Assembly (NCBI RefSeq): GCF_036985595.1
Contig: NZ_BTPU01000025.1
Coordinates: 69,741 to 133,740, forward strand
Source: Vallitalea maricola
GTDB lineage: Bacteria; Bacillota; Clostridia; Lachnospirales; Vallitaleaceae
Direction of reading: 5' to 3'
DNA: 64,000 nucleotides
Positions 54,607 through 63,244 of this stretch are shown piece by piece (positions within the stretch are counted from its first letter, which is position 1; each line of letters starts with the position of its first letter). The notes beneath the pieces were generated by a model, which did no database searches, was not told the origin of the DNA, and was given only the letters and a program-made list of their open reading frames with translations. Both the position numbers and the translations under genes were made by a program.

Positions 54607-56325
54607 CTATACCGCATATCCTTCGTATTGTTCTTTTAAGGTGTCGTAGTAACGGCCTTTCATTTTGATAAGAGAATCATGGTTACCTCTCTCCACTATC
54701 TTTCCATCTTCAAGTATAATAATCTCATCTGCATTTTTTACTGCTGAGATTCTATGAGCAACTATTATCTTAGTGATATCATCTTTCTTATCAATTTCTT
54801 TTTGAATTTTGTGTTCTGTTTTCATATCAAGAGCTGATGTGGAATCATCAAAAATAATTATTTTACATTCTTTGGCTAAAGCTCTTGCTATACTAATTCT
54901 TTGTTTCTGTCCCCCAGATAAACCAATACCTCTTTCACCTATGACTGTATCATATCCCTCTTCCATATGTTCAATGAAATCATCTGCTTTTGCACTTTGT
55001 GCAGAATTGATTATTACATCGTTTGCTAATAAATCACCATACCCGAAACTAATATTTTCTTTTATAGTATCTGAGAACAAAAACACATCCTGCATAACCA
55101 CAGAGATATTCTCACGCAAATTAGTCAATTCAATATCATTAATTCTTTCGTTATCAATCAATATCTCTCCATCTGTTGTATCATAAAATCTTTCCAAAAG
55201 ATTGATTATAGATGTTTTTCCTGAGCCAGTAGCACCCATGATAGCAAGAGTCTTACTTGGTAGAATCTTGAAACTGATATCATCAAGAACCTTCTTACCA
55301 TCTAATTCAAGCGATACATTATTAAATTCAACTTTTCCTTTAGGTTTATCTAACTTAGCAGGTTTATTTGCATTCTTGATTTCTGGTTCTTCGACAAATA
55401 TTTTATCTATCTTCTTAGCTGATGCCTTTGCTTCTGCCATTAGGTTGCTAAGAAATCCAAATGACCTCATTGGCCAAATTACCATATTCATATAACCAGT
55501 GAATTTTACCAGAGTACCTACTGTCAAATCCTCACCAATTACCATTGAACCACCAAATACGATAACTAGTATTGGCAATATATTAGTCAACATCTCAATA
55601 CTAGGAAAAAATCTTGACCATATTCTTGCTTGTTCCATGTTCAATTTGTAATAACCTTCGTTATGTGCTAAAAATTTCTTTATTTCATGTCTTTCCCTAG
55701 CAAACGCCTTAACTAATCTTATACCAGCTATATTCTCTTGAGCTGTTGTATTAAGGGTAGCATTTTGTTCACTAATCTTCTCATATGTAGCCCCTATTTT
55801 TTTCTCCAACAAGATTGCCATATAAGCAATAAAAGGTAATGTTATAAACGCTAGTAATGATAATTTAGCACTTATTCTAAACATAAAAATTGTTGCTATA
55901 ACAAAATATATTATTATCTCTATAAATAACATGAGTCCAAAACTAATACCTTCCCAGACTCTATCAGCATCATCTTTGATTCTTGACATTAATTCCCCTG
56001 TATTTTTTCTATCAAAAAATCCAAGTGAAAGGCTTTGAATATGATCAAACAAATCTTGTCTAAGCCCACATATAATATTAGAACCTGCAAAATCAAACAT
56101 TATCTCTTTTATATATCCCAGTACAGCCCTACCTAGAGTAATACCAATAAGCCCAGTTATAAGACCTTTGAATATACTTATATTTCCACCCTCAATAACA
56201 TCATCAATTATTGTTCCTGTTATCATAGGCGTAAATAAGTCTAAAACTATACTACTCAATAAAGCAATACTTCCGAAGAAATACAAATACCAATATTTCC
56301 TCATATAATGCAAAACTCTCTTCAT
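54607..56325 (-). CDS. ABC exporter subunit 1 (degenerate ATPase site)
   Basis: The first half-transporter of the pair has six membrane helices and an ATPase domain with Walker A GATGSGKTS, Q-loop VVMQDVFLF, signature LSGGQKQ and H-loop IVAHRISA. Walker B reads IIIFDDSTSALD, with Asp in place of the catalytic Glu, a hallmark of the degenerate site in heterodimeric exporters. The ATG at 56325 follows AAGGAGG, giving 572 residues; an in-frame TTG upstream covers that site. It is preceded by two terminators and a leader peptide. Confidence 0.94.
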   Translation of the reverse strand: MKRVLHYMRKYWYLYFFGSIALLSSIVLDLFTPMITGTIIDDVIEGGNISIFKGLITGLIGITLGRAVLGYIKEIMFDFAGSNIICGLRQDLFDHIQSLSLGFFDRKNTGELMSRIKDDADRVWEGISFGLMLFIEIIIYFVIATIFMFRISAKLSLLAFITLPFIAYMAILLEKKIGATYEKISEQNATLNTTAQENIAGIRLVKAFARERHEIKKFLAHNEGYYKLNMEQARIWSRFFPSIEMLTNILPILVIVFGGSMVIGEDLTVGTLVKFTGYMNMVIWPMRSFGFLSNLMAEAKASAKKIDKIFVEEPEIKNANKPAKLDKPKGKVEFNNVSLELDGKKVLDDISFKILPSKTLAIMGATGSGKTSIINLLERFYDTTDGEILIDNERINDIELTNLRENISVVMQDVFLFSDTIKENISFGYGDLLANDVIINSAQSAKADDFIEHMEEGYDTVIGERGIGLSGGQKQRISIARALAKECKIIIFDDSTSALDMKTEHKIQKEIDKKDDITKIIVAHRISAVKNADEIIILEDGKIVERGNHDSLIKMKGRYYDTLKEQYEGYAV

Positions 56326-56373
56326 ATTAATCCTCCTTACAAACCTCAAAATAATAGATTAGAAAATAAAAAA

Positions 56374-56397
56374 ACCATGGCATAATTATCCCATGGT
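56374..56397 (-). terminator. Attenuator terminator 2 before the ABC exporter
   Basis: On the minus strand ACCATGG-N10-CCATGGT is followed by TTTTTTATTTT, 49 bp upstream of the exporter start. Confidence 0.8.
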
Positions 56398-56420
56398 CAA
56401 TTAATATAAAATATCAAAAA

Positions 56421-56445
56421 AGCCATAGGCACATAACCCATGGCT
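56421..56445 (-). terminator. Attenuator terminator 1 before the ABC exporter
   Basis: On the minus strand AGCCATGGG-TTATGTG-CCTATGGCT (one wobble) is followed by TTTTTTG, 25 bp after the leader-peptide stop codon. Confidence 0.8.
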
Positions 56446-56470
56446 CACGTATCATATAAATAGATAAATT

Positions 56471-56572
56471 CTAATCTACTATCTGAGGCAGGGTCATCTC
56501 ATATTTATCAAAGTTATTATCATTGATTAATTGATTTTTTATGTCTTTAACTATTCTTATTTTATTTAACAT
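56471..56572 (-). CDS. Leader peptide of the ABC exporter attenuator
   Basis: A 33-codon frame opens with MLNKIRIVKDIKNQLIND and ends with MTLPQIVD and a TAG. It has a very strong ribosome site (AAAAAAGGAGG, 7 bases before the ATG). It lies between a near-consensus promoter and two tandem terminators that precede the exporter genes. This is the arrangement of leader peptides that sense ribosome stalling, as bmrB does for bmrCD in Bacillus. The peptide itself has no similarity I recognise. Confidence 0.75.
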   Translation of the reverse strand: MLNKIRIVKDIKNQLINDNNFDKYEMTLPQIVD

Positions 56573-56618
56573 AACTCTACCTCCTTTTTTAATATTTATT
56601 AATAATAATTCTTTTATA

Positions 56619-56647
56619 ATATTACACAAATATTTTTATTTTGTCAA
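56619..56647 (-). promoter_or_regulatory. Promoter of the ABC exporter leader
   Basis: On the minus strand TTGACA (56642-56647), a 17-bp spacer and TAATAT (56619-56624). A perfect inverted repeat GGTCCAAA/TTTGGACC lies at 56679-56701, upstream of the -35. Confidence 0.8.
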
Positions 56648-56702
56648 ACACTTTTTTAATAATATTATATTCATCAATGGTCCAAATATTACTTTTGGAC
56701 CG

Positions 56703-56732
56703 AAAAAAAGCACCTGTATAAGGTGCTTTTTT
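56703..56732 (-). terminator. Terminator of the second prsA gene
   Basis: AAAAAAGCACCT-TATAC-AGGTGCTTTTTTT, symmetrical, so it may work in both directions. Confidence 0.9.
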
Positions 56733-56790
56733 AATATATGTTATGTAATTAGAGTATAAATATACATCTAATTACTCATATTGTTAGGAA

Positions 56791-58080
56791 TTAGTTATTA
56801 TCAGTAGTAGTATCTTCTGCATCATCTGTAGTTGCATTATCTTCTGGAGTTTTGTCGTCAGAAGCATCATCTTTTGATGTATCATCTGTTGAACCGTCAT
56901 CTTTAGATGAATCATCATTTTTAGTCTCATCTGATTTATCTGTATCAGTAGTACTGTCTTCTTCTTCAACAGTATTTCTTGATTGTCTTACTACAATAGT
57001 CTTTACAACTTCTTCGTTTTCTTCTACTGTATATTCTTTTTCCCATTCTTTGTATTTAGCATCAAATGCTTGATACTTTAACTGTTCGATTGCAGAATCT
57101 TTAATTTTTTGTTCTTGATCTTTAAGAGCTTGGATATCTTCTTCTGTTGGCTCAATAATTTCTTCTAATTTAATAATGTGATATCCAAATGATGTTTCTA
57201 CAAGCTCACTAACATCGCCTGGTTCCATGCTGAATGATACTTCAGTGAACTCTGGAGCAAAATTAGAACCTCTACCAAATGTATACTCTCCGCCCTTATC
57301 TTTTGAACCTGGGTCTTCTGAGTATTCTTTTACTAAAGCTTCAAAATCTTCTCCTGCTTTGACTTTAGCTAATACTTCTTCTGCTTTTGTTTTAACTTCA
57401 GCTTTTTTATCCTCAGGTAATGGTTGGCCTGCATCATCTGTTGTTATTAATAATATATGTCTTACTCTTACTTGCTTAGCATAATAGTCATATCCATTTT
57501 CTTGGTAACCTTTATACTCTTGACTTTGGTCTAATAATGCATTTAGTTCTTCTTCATCAGCTTCATAATCTTTCATTTCTTGTTCAAATAAAGCTTGAGT
57601 CAATGTTTGCTGTTCAAGAAGTTTTTTAACAACATCTAGAGTAATTCCATCTTCTGCCATTTTATCTTTACCGAATTGTTCTTCATATTTATTTAAGAAC
57701 TCTTCAGCTGATTTTTCATTATTTTTAGCATCTTCATCAGATATTTCTACACCTTTTTCTTTTGCTACTAAAGCTAGTATATTAGAACTCTCTGCAGAAA
57801 ATAACGCGTTTTCTTTTGCTATATCAACTACAGTTTTATTATCTTCTAGCTGCTGGTCCCATACATCAGGTCCAAACATTCCTTCATATTGCGCTTCTAT
57901 TTGTCTTAAACGTAAATTAACTTCCCCTAGAATAACATTATGTTCACCATTTATTGTCGCTACTACTTTTGTTTCTGTGTCCTTATTATCAGTAGCTTTA
58001 CCTTTGCTACAACCTGCGAACATAACTGTTGCCATTGCAAGCACTAAACATACTGAAATAAGCTTGTTGACTTTCTTCAT
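56791..58080 (-). CDS. prsA: PrsA-type foldase lipoprotein with acidic C-terminal tail
   Basis: The signal peptide ends in the lipobox MFAGC (Cys24). A SurA_N-like region (about 40-195) is followed by a clear parvulin domain (about 205-310) with VRVRHILLIT, YSEDPGSKDKGGEYTFGRG and FGYHIIKLE. The last ~55 residues are a low-complexity tail of D, T, S, K and E. I use the ATG at 58080 with AAAGGAG 11 bases upstream; the in-frame GTG at 58092 touches the site. It is the better candidate of the two foldases for real isomerase activity. The tail may interact with the wall. Confidence 0.93.
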   Translation of the reverse strand: MKKVNKLISVCLVLAMATVMFAGCSKGKATDNKDTETKVVATINGEHNVILGEVNLRLRQIEAQYEGMFGPDVWDQQLEDNKTVVDIAKENALFSAESSNILALVAKEKGVEISDEDAKNNEKSAEEFLNKYEEQFGKDKMAEDGITLDVVKKLLEQQTLTQALFEQEMKDYEADEEELNALLDQSQEYKGYQENGYDYYAKQVRVRHILLITTDDAGQPLPEDKKAEVKTKAEEVLAKVKAGEDFEALVKEYSEDPGSKDKGGEYTFGRGSNFAPEFTEVSFSMEPGDVSELVETSFGYHIIKLEEIIEPTEEDIQALKDQEQKIKDSAIEQLKYQAFDAKYKEWEKEYTVEENEEVVKTIVVRQSRNTVEEEDSTTDTDKSDETKNDDSSKDDGSTDDTSKDDASDDKTPEDNATTDDAEDTTTDNN

Positions 58081-58213
58081 TATTATTGCCACTCCTTTTA
58101 TTTTCTTTAGTGAAATAAAAATATAAAATTATAAATTAACAATATATAACATATATTTCAATCTCTAGGCTTATTATATTTTAAATGATTTTCATAATAA
58201 AATCAAATTAAAA

Positions 58214-58660
58214 TTAATTGGAAAATAATTTCTTATCTTTTATGAATTTTTTATTGTCATGATTGTTCCTTTCTAGTATTAACAATTCAACTTCATTTGT
58301 CTGGCTAAGGACGTTGTTCTCAATATCTTTTGTTAACAATCTACGAAGTTTGCTTCTCATAGTTTGACCTAAAACTAATCTAGTAATTTGCATTGATTTA
58401 ATAAATTCCACTATCTTACTTGGTACATCTTTACCGCTTAAGAAATGGACTTCTCCACCTAACTGCTTTCCATACTCAAATAATTCTTCTAATAACTCTA
58501 TAGATTGTTCATTCTTGAATATACTCATCCCTTTTTCAACATGTAGTATATGAAGCTCTCCATTTATCTCATTTGCGATTTCTGCACCTTTTCTTATTAA
58601 TCTTTTTGAGTTCTTCTGTATAGTTATACACACTAGTACTTTTTCTACGTCTTGACTCAT
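58214..58660 (-). CDS. Universal-stress-protein (UspA-like) domain protein
   Basis: A 148-residue alpha/beta protein with VLVCITIQKNSKRLIRKGAEI at the N-terminus and LVLGQTMRSKLRRL near residue 95-108, resembling the Usp domain that follows the sensor kinase part of KdpD. No kinase or membrane segment is present. It may bind nucleotide, but the G-x2-G-x9-G motif is not clear. The ATG at 58660 has AAGGGGG 7 bases upstream. Confidence 0.8.
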   Translation of the reverse strand: MSQDVEKVLVCITIQKNSKRLIRKGAEIANEINGELHILHVEKGMSIFKNEQSIELLEELFEYGKQLGGEVHFLSGKDVPSKIVEFIKSMQITRLVLGQTMRSKLRRLLTKDIENNVLSQTNEVELLILERNNHDNKKFIKDKKLFSN

Positions 58661-58885
58661 ATACAAGCCCCCTTAATTACTCTTAAGGTAATATTTCAAT
58701 TAAATGATTTACCTTAAGTACAGTGCCATTATAACATGTAATAAAATGTTATTCTACAAGTTAAAGAAAACTTCAATAATTGTTAACAAATTATTCATTA
58801 TTGTTTATATTTACTTAGTAATTATTAAAAATAGATTAAGACTTTATCAAAAAAGTATATCTATCTCTTGGTTTTCTATATAAAA

Positions 58886-58915
58886 TAATAAAAAGAACTA
58901 CAATTAAGTAGTTCT
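58886..58915 (-). terminator. Terminator of the 98-aa hypothetical gene
   Basis: On the minus strand AGAACTAC-TTAATT-GTAGTTCT is followed by TTTTATTATTTT. Confidence 0.85.
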
Positions 58916-59211
58916 CATTTAATATTATTATGATGGCCCATTATCCTACCATAAACAGCTGATTCACTGTCATGCTTATATTTCATAGGAAATAATTTGC
59001 ACATTCTGTCCATTAACTCTTTATAAAACAACTCTTCTGCATGTTCACTATTAAAATCATTATTTTTTCTATTGAACCAATTTTTGTATTTTACTTCTTC
59101 AGATGATTTTAATTCTGACTCAATCTCTTTAACATCTTTCCACTTACCAGTATTTAATATTTTTTCAATACTACTTTCAAGAGCAAAAACATCCGAATCC
59201 TTACATTTCAC
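58915..59211 (-). CDS. Hypothetical protein, 98 aa
   Basis: I do not recognise this protein. It is soluble, helical and charged (ESSIEKILNTGKWKDVKEIE), with HAEELFYKELMDRMCKLFP and a basic, His-rich C-terminus. Start is a GTG with GGAG 9 bases upstream, and a good terminator follows, so it is probably a real monocistronic gene. Confidence 0.65.
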   Translation of the reverse strand: MKCKDSDVFALESSIEKILNTGKWKDVKEIESELKSSEEVKYKNWFNRKNNDFNSEHAEELFYKELMDRMCKLFPMKYKHDSESAVYGRIMGHHNNIK

Positions 59212-59406
59212 AAACTGTCACTCCTCGCAAAATTAGTTTTTAATATAAGCTATAAAATGTATTATTGTCTATTTAACTTATATATTAAATTTATTTTATT
59301 ATTCCCTACTTCATTCATATTTATTACTTGAGGAAATTAAGTTGGTTATGATTCATTTATAATAAAATGACCATTTTGTAAGAAAACGTATTATATACTA
59401 TGAATC

Positions 59407-60111
59407 TTATTCAAAAAAGTCAGGATATCTATAATAATATGGTTTTGGATAACATATTGGTTTTCTGTAACATCTTCTTCTAGATCTTCTACATCTTCGT
59501 CCATACATTTCATTCACCAGCATGACTTGAATTGTATTTCTTAACCATCTATTAGGTTTTCTGTAGAACCCGCATCTTTTGCTTGAAGGCTCTATTTCAC
59601 TATCATCTATATTGTTATTCTCTATTTTTTCTGTAAATTCCTTTATATCTATTGTATTATCTTTTTCTACTGCTTCGTAGATTTTATCTGTTATCATTTC
59701 TATGAACTCTTTCTCTGGGTAATCATCATACATGTAGCTTCCACTATGATCCATCTTATCGCATTCTTCATCAATGTAATATTGAATTTTTTTGCAAACT
59801 TCAGGATATAGGACTCTCATTTTCTTTTTATCCATCTCATCCATACCATTATAATCTTCTACTGGCATTTGAATAGGAACTTGCATATTAGGGTTCATAT
59901 ACATTCCAGAGTCATATTTTCTGTCATAGCCGTTTTTACTATATCGATTTTGGTTATATTTATTCTGATTATATCTGTTGTCATTATATCTATTTTGACT
60001 GGAACCATTTTTTCTATACCCATAATTACCGTACCCAAAGGTATCATCTCTTCCATCTGTCACAGAATATGGATTATAATAGTATTGGTAAGGGTCTTTA
60101 TATTTATCCAC
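59407..60111 (-). CDS. Tyr/Asn-rich, Arg/Cys-tailed protein, probably spore-coat-like
   Basis: Residues ~1-70 are low-complexity with repeated NRY/NQN units (YNQNKYNQNRYSKNGY). The middle (~95-185) is an ordered acidic domain with YPEVCKKIQYYIDEECDKM and DYPEKEFIEM. The C-terminus is very basic and Cys/Tyr-rich (RRCRRSRRRCYRKP, then PYYYRYPDFF). Such composition is common in spore coat and other self-assembling proteins; the function here is an inference. I use the GTG at 60111, 8 bases after GGAGG; an in-frame start at 60183 has no site and would overlap murA. It lies downstream of murA. Confidence 0.75.
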   Translation of the reverse strand: MDKYKDPYQYYYNPYSVTDGRDDTFGYGNYGYRKNGSSQNRYNDNRYNQNKYNQNRYSKNGYDRKYDSGMYMNPNMQVPIQMPVEDYNGMDEMDKKKMRVLYPEVCKKIQYYIDEECDKMDHSGSYMYDDYPEKEFIEMITDKIYEAVEKDNTIDIKEFTEKIENNNIDDSEIEPSSKRCGFYRKPNRWLRNTIQVMLVNEMYGRRCRRSRRRCYRKPICYPKPYYYRYPDFFE

Positions 60112-60179
60112 TTTAAAATCCTCCAATTTATATGTCAATATAAATATATGCTTCTTAAATGGTTTGGTTCTTAAATATA

Positions 60180-61436
60180 TCAATATTTTTTTATATTAGC
60201 TCCTATGGAAAGAAATTTTTCTACTACGTCTTCATATCCTCTTTCAATATACTTTATATCATTTATTACTGTTTTACCCTCTGCACATAATCCAGCTAAC
60301 AAAAGAGCAATTCCACCCCTGAGATCTGAGGCATATACATTAGCTCCCATTAACTCATTCACCCCTACAATTATACAGCTTCGTCCTTCTACTTTTGCAT
60401 TTGCCCCCATTTTAATCAGCTCACCTACATGCATGAACCTGTTTTCAAAAATGGTCTCAACTATAACACTAGTTCCTTCTGCAATAGACATCAATGCCAT
60501 GAAAGGAGCTTGCATATCTGTTGGAAATCCAGGAAATGGAAGTGTTGTTATGTCAACAGCCTTTATTTTACCATTACTTTTTACTCTAATTCTATCATCA
60601 TTAGCCTCAACGGTTACATTACTTTCTTCAAGTTTTGCAATAATAGGATTAACGTGATCAAGAATAATATTTTCTATAGTTAAATCACCACCAGTTATTG
60701 CTGCTGCTATCATGAATGTACCAGCTTCCATCCTGTCTGGAATTATCTCATGTCTAACACCATGCAATTTGGATACACCTTCTATAATAATAGTATCTGT
60801 TCCAGCACCTTTGATATCAGCCCCCATCTTAAGTAGAAAATTAGCTAAATCTACAATCTCAGGCTCAATGGCGGCATTTTCAATAGTGGTCTTACCTTCT
60901 GCCATAACTGCTGCCATCATTATATTCTCTGTTGCACCTACACTAGGAAAATCTAAATATATCTTAGCCCCGATAAGCTTCTTAGCTATTGCTTCAATGT
61001 ATCCGTGCTCCATGCTTATATGAGCCCCTAAAGCTGTCAATCCTTTTATATGAAGGTCAATAGGTCTATTTCCAATAACACATCCTCCAGGCATACAAAT
61101 CTTGGTTTTTCCTTTTCTTGATAGCATTGGACCTAACATAAGGACAGATGCTCTTATCTTCTGTCCTATATCTTCACATGTCATATCAGTTGATTTAATA
61201 TCATCTGCTCTGACATCCAATATTTTATTTTTTTTATCCCAATCTATTTCTACACCTATATTAACTAAAATGTCTTTCATATTTTTCACATCAGTCAGGT
61301 CAGGTACGTCTTCTATATAACAATGCTCATTTGTCAATATAGATGCAGCTATTATTGGTAGAACAGCATTTTTTGAACCACTTATCTTAACATTACCTCT
61401 TAGCTTACTGCTTTTCATTATTTCTAATTTATTCAA
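60180..61436 (-). CDS. murA: UDP-GlcNAc 1-carboxyvinyltransferase MurA
   Basis: MurA performs the first committed step of peptidoglycan synthesis, transferring enolpyruvate to UDP-GlcNAc. The 418-residue protein has SGSKNAVLPIIAA, the fosfomycin-sensitive loop with Cys in PGGCVIGNRPIDLH (~115-128), FPGFPTDMQAP and the DLRGGIALLLAGL motif. A TTG at 61436 with AGAGGAT upstream is the start. It is next to ywmB, the order seen in many Firmicutes. Cys is retained, so it should be fosfomycin-sensitive. Confidence 0.97.
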   Translation of the reverse strand: MNKLEIMKSSKLRGNVKISGSKNAVLPIIAASILTNEHCYIEDVPDLTDVKNMKDILVNIGVEIDWDKKNKILDVRADDIKSTDMTCEDIGQKIRASVLMLGPMLSRKGKTKICMPGGCVIGNRPIDLHIKGLTALGAHISMEHGYIEAIAKKLIGAKIYLDFPSVGATENIMMAAVMAEGKTTIENAAIEPEIVDLANFLLKMGADIKGAGTDTIIIEGVSKLHGVRHEIIPDRMEAGTFMIAAAITGGDLTIENIILDHVNPIIAKLEESNVTVEANDDRIRVKSNGKIKAVDITTLPFPGFPTDMQAPFMALMSIAEGTSVIVETIFENRFMHVGELIKMGANAKVEGRSCIIVGVNELMGANVYASDLRGGIALLLAGLCAEGKTVINDIKYIERGYEDVVEKFLSIGANIKKY

Positions 61437-61503
61437 GTCATCTTATCCTCTCATATAGTGCTATATAAATAATAATCTCTACTACTTACTTATTGATTAA
61501 ATC

Positions 61504-62256
61504 TTAATAATCAATGGTTATAACTGGAATAGCAGCATATAAATAGGTCATATCTTCTAATTCATTATAAGTCAATGCCAGATCAACATTGATTTTTTCG
61601 CCTTCAGTGATTATATGTTCATCAATATATCTGGAATATCCATAAATGCTGTATATGTTTTCTGTTTTGAAACTATCTTTTACCTGACAGCTCATCTTAT
61701 TTGCAATCTGCTTAACTATCTCTTTTGCCTTAGATTCATCCAACTTTCCTTTGTGCTTACTTGTAATAGTGAGATTATCTCTCGCATCCATATTCATTTC
61801 TTGGAATATCTCAGTGATCTTGTCTCTGAAATAGAGTATGCTGCCACATTTATCATTTAGAACAATATTTATGACTATATAATTCTCTACCTTTAATCCA
61901 TTATTAGCCACTTCTTCTATAATTTCTACTACTTTAATTGTTGTATCTGCTTCTTTTGTTTTCTTATTGATACTATAGACTTTTTTGAATTCTTTAGAAT
62001 TATAATCTTCATTGTATTCTGGTTCTAATCCCAGCTTATTTACAACTTCTAGAGCAAGTTTTTCCATTTCTGATTTAGTCATATAACTTTTACTATACTC
62101 TCCCCACATATTCAGATCGGTTTCACAGAGTGTAAAATTGACTTCGTTAAAAGTTGTCAGTAATTTTTCTTCACCATTTACAATCATCTTTTCTACATCA
62201 TTAGCTACTATCAGTGCAGCAAAAACCAAAATAATACATGTAATTTTCCTTAACAT
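61504..62256 (-). CDS. ywmB: YwmB-family protein
   Basis: An exported protein of the YwmB family, usually found next to murA and spoIID in Firmicutes. A hydrophobic N-terminus (about 3-20, ITCIILVFAALIVAN) is the signal or anchor. Two similar alpha/beta halves (about 30-140 and 145-250) suit the TATA-binding-like fold of the family. The ribosome site is GGGGGA. The function is unknown. The spoIID gene is not within the window. Confidence 0.85.
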   Translation of the reverse strand: MLRKITCIILVFAALIVANDVEKMIVNGEEKLLTTFNEVNFTLCETDLNMWGEYSKSYMTKSEMEKLALEVVNKLGLEPEYNEDYNSKEFKKVYSINKKTKEADTTIKVVEIIEEVANNGLKVENYIVINIVLNDKCGSILYFRDKITEIFQEMNMDARDNLTITSKHKGKLDESKAKEIVKQIANKMSCQVKDSFKTENIYSIYGYSRYIDEHIITEGEKINVDLALTYNELEDMTYLYAAIPVITIDY

Positions 62257-62355
62257 AAAAAATCCCCCAATCTCATACTTTAATATATTAGAAGTATGAA
62301 CACTTAGGGGGAATTTTATTCAATTTACACCAAGTAATTATTATATATCATAATA

Positions 62356-63213
62356 TTATTTTATCGTATAATTAGTCTGTAATACTCTTGACAAAATAGT
62401 CGCACATTGTTGTCTTGTAGCCTTCATATTAGGTTTATATGGATTATAGAAAACATCTATATCCCTGACTATATCTGCTTTTGCCATATTGACAAAGTTC
62501 TCATTGCTCCAGTGATTAACTGTAGGCGCTTTGTAACTACTTGATTCATCATGGAATCTAAAAGTCTTATCTATTATTTTCAAGACTTCACCAATAGTTA
62601 TATCTCCCTTAGGATTACAAAGCCCATTACCATTTCCTGATACAATACCTTTATTAGCTAAAGTCATAATATACTTCCTGCCCCAAAAAGCATTATCTAC
62701 ATCTTTAAAAATAGATTCTGATCCAGTATCAATCTCATAATCAGCAGTCGCAGCCAACATGGCAAAAAATTCAGCTCTAACTACATTATTATTAGGCTTG
62801 AATGAATTATCTTCATAACCATTAATAATACCTCTATCATATAAATTAAGTATATCGTATCTATTTACTTTATCCTCTGGTAGATCAGTTAGAATATCTT
62901 GCTCAGCCTTTTGCATCTTCAAGATGATTCTCACTGGAAAATTTATTCTATCTATAGTCATTTTATTAAACCCTTTTGGAATGTTACTTCCAACTCTATA
63001 TGTTACTTCCAAAACATTATCATTAGTCAAATAATAACTTATTATTTGTATTTCATCGTTATTATCATCAGCATTCCAAGATAATTCTATCTCTCCGTTA
63101 GTTTCAGAATACTGAGTAAAATTGTATATTACTCTGCTAGAAACAGCGGACACCATAGTTGTGTTAATAAATAGACTGGTTATTATTGTAAGTATTATAA
63201 CATATTTTTTCAT
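62356..63213 (-). CDS. SLH-domain cell-surface protein
   Basis: Signal peptide (MKKYVIILTIITSLFINTTM, cleavage after VSA near 25). An N-terminal beta domain (~30-100) is followed by three S-layer homology repeats: YDILNLYDRGIINGYEDNSF (~115), the ~170-230 repeat with MTLANKGIVSG, and a third (~235-285, MAKADIVRD). SLH domains bind pyruvylated wall polymers. The ATG at 63213 has GGGAGGA about 10 bases upstream. It follows another SLH protein. Confidence 0.92.
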   Translation of the reverse strand: MKKYVIILTIITSLFINTTMVSAVSSRVIYNFTQYSETNGEIELSWNADDNNDEIQIISYYLTNDNVLEVTYRVGSNIPKGFNKMTIDRINFPVRIILKMQKAEQDILTDLPEDKVNRYDILNLYDRGIINGYEDNSFKPNNNVVRAEFFAMLAATADYEIDTGSESIFKDVDNAFWGRKYIMTLANKGIVSGNGNGLCNPKGDITIGEVLKIIDKTFRFHDESSSYKAPTVNHWSNENFVNMAKADIVRDIDVFYNPYKPNMKATRQQCATILSRVLQTNYTIK

Positions 63214-63244
63214 TAAACTCATTCCTCCCCTCTAGACTTTTTTA

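Noticed and set aside
56784..56969. Frame rich in M, K and Q overlapping the end of the second prsA
   Set aside because: It is the other-frame reading of the low-complexity acidic tail of PrsA.
59930..60000. Tandem repeat resembling a CRISPR or minisatellite
   Set aside because: The repeats are in frame within the Tyr/Asn-rich coding sequence (NRY/NQN codons), not spaced repeats with unique spacers.
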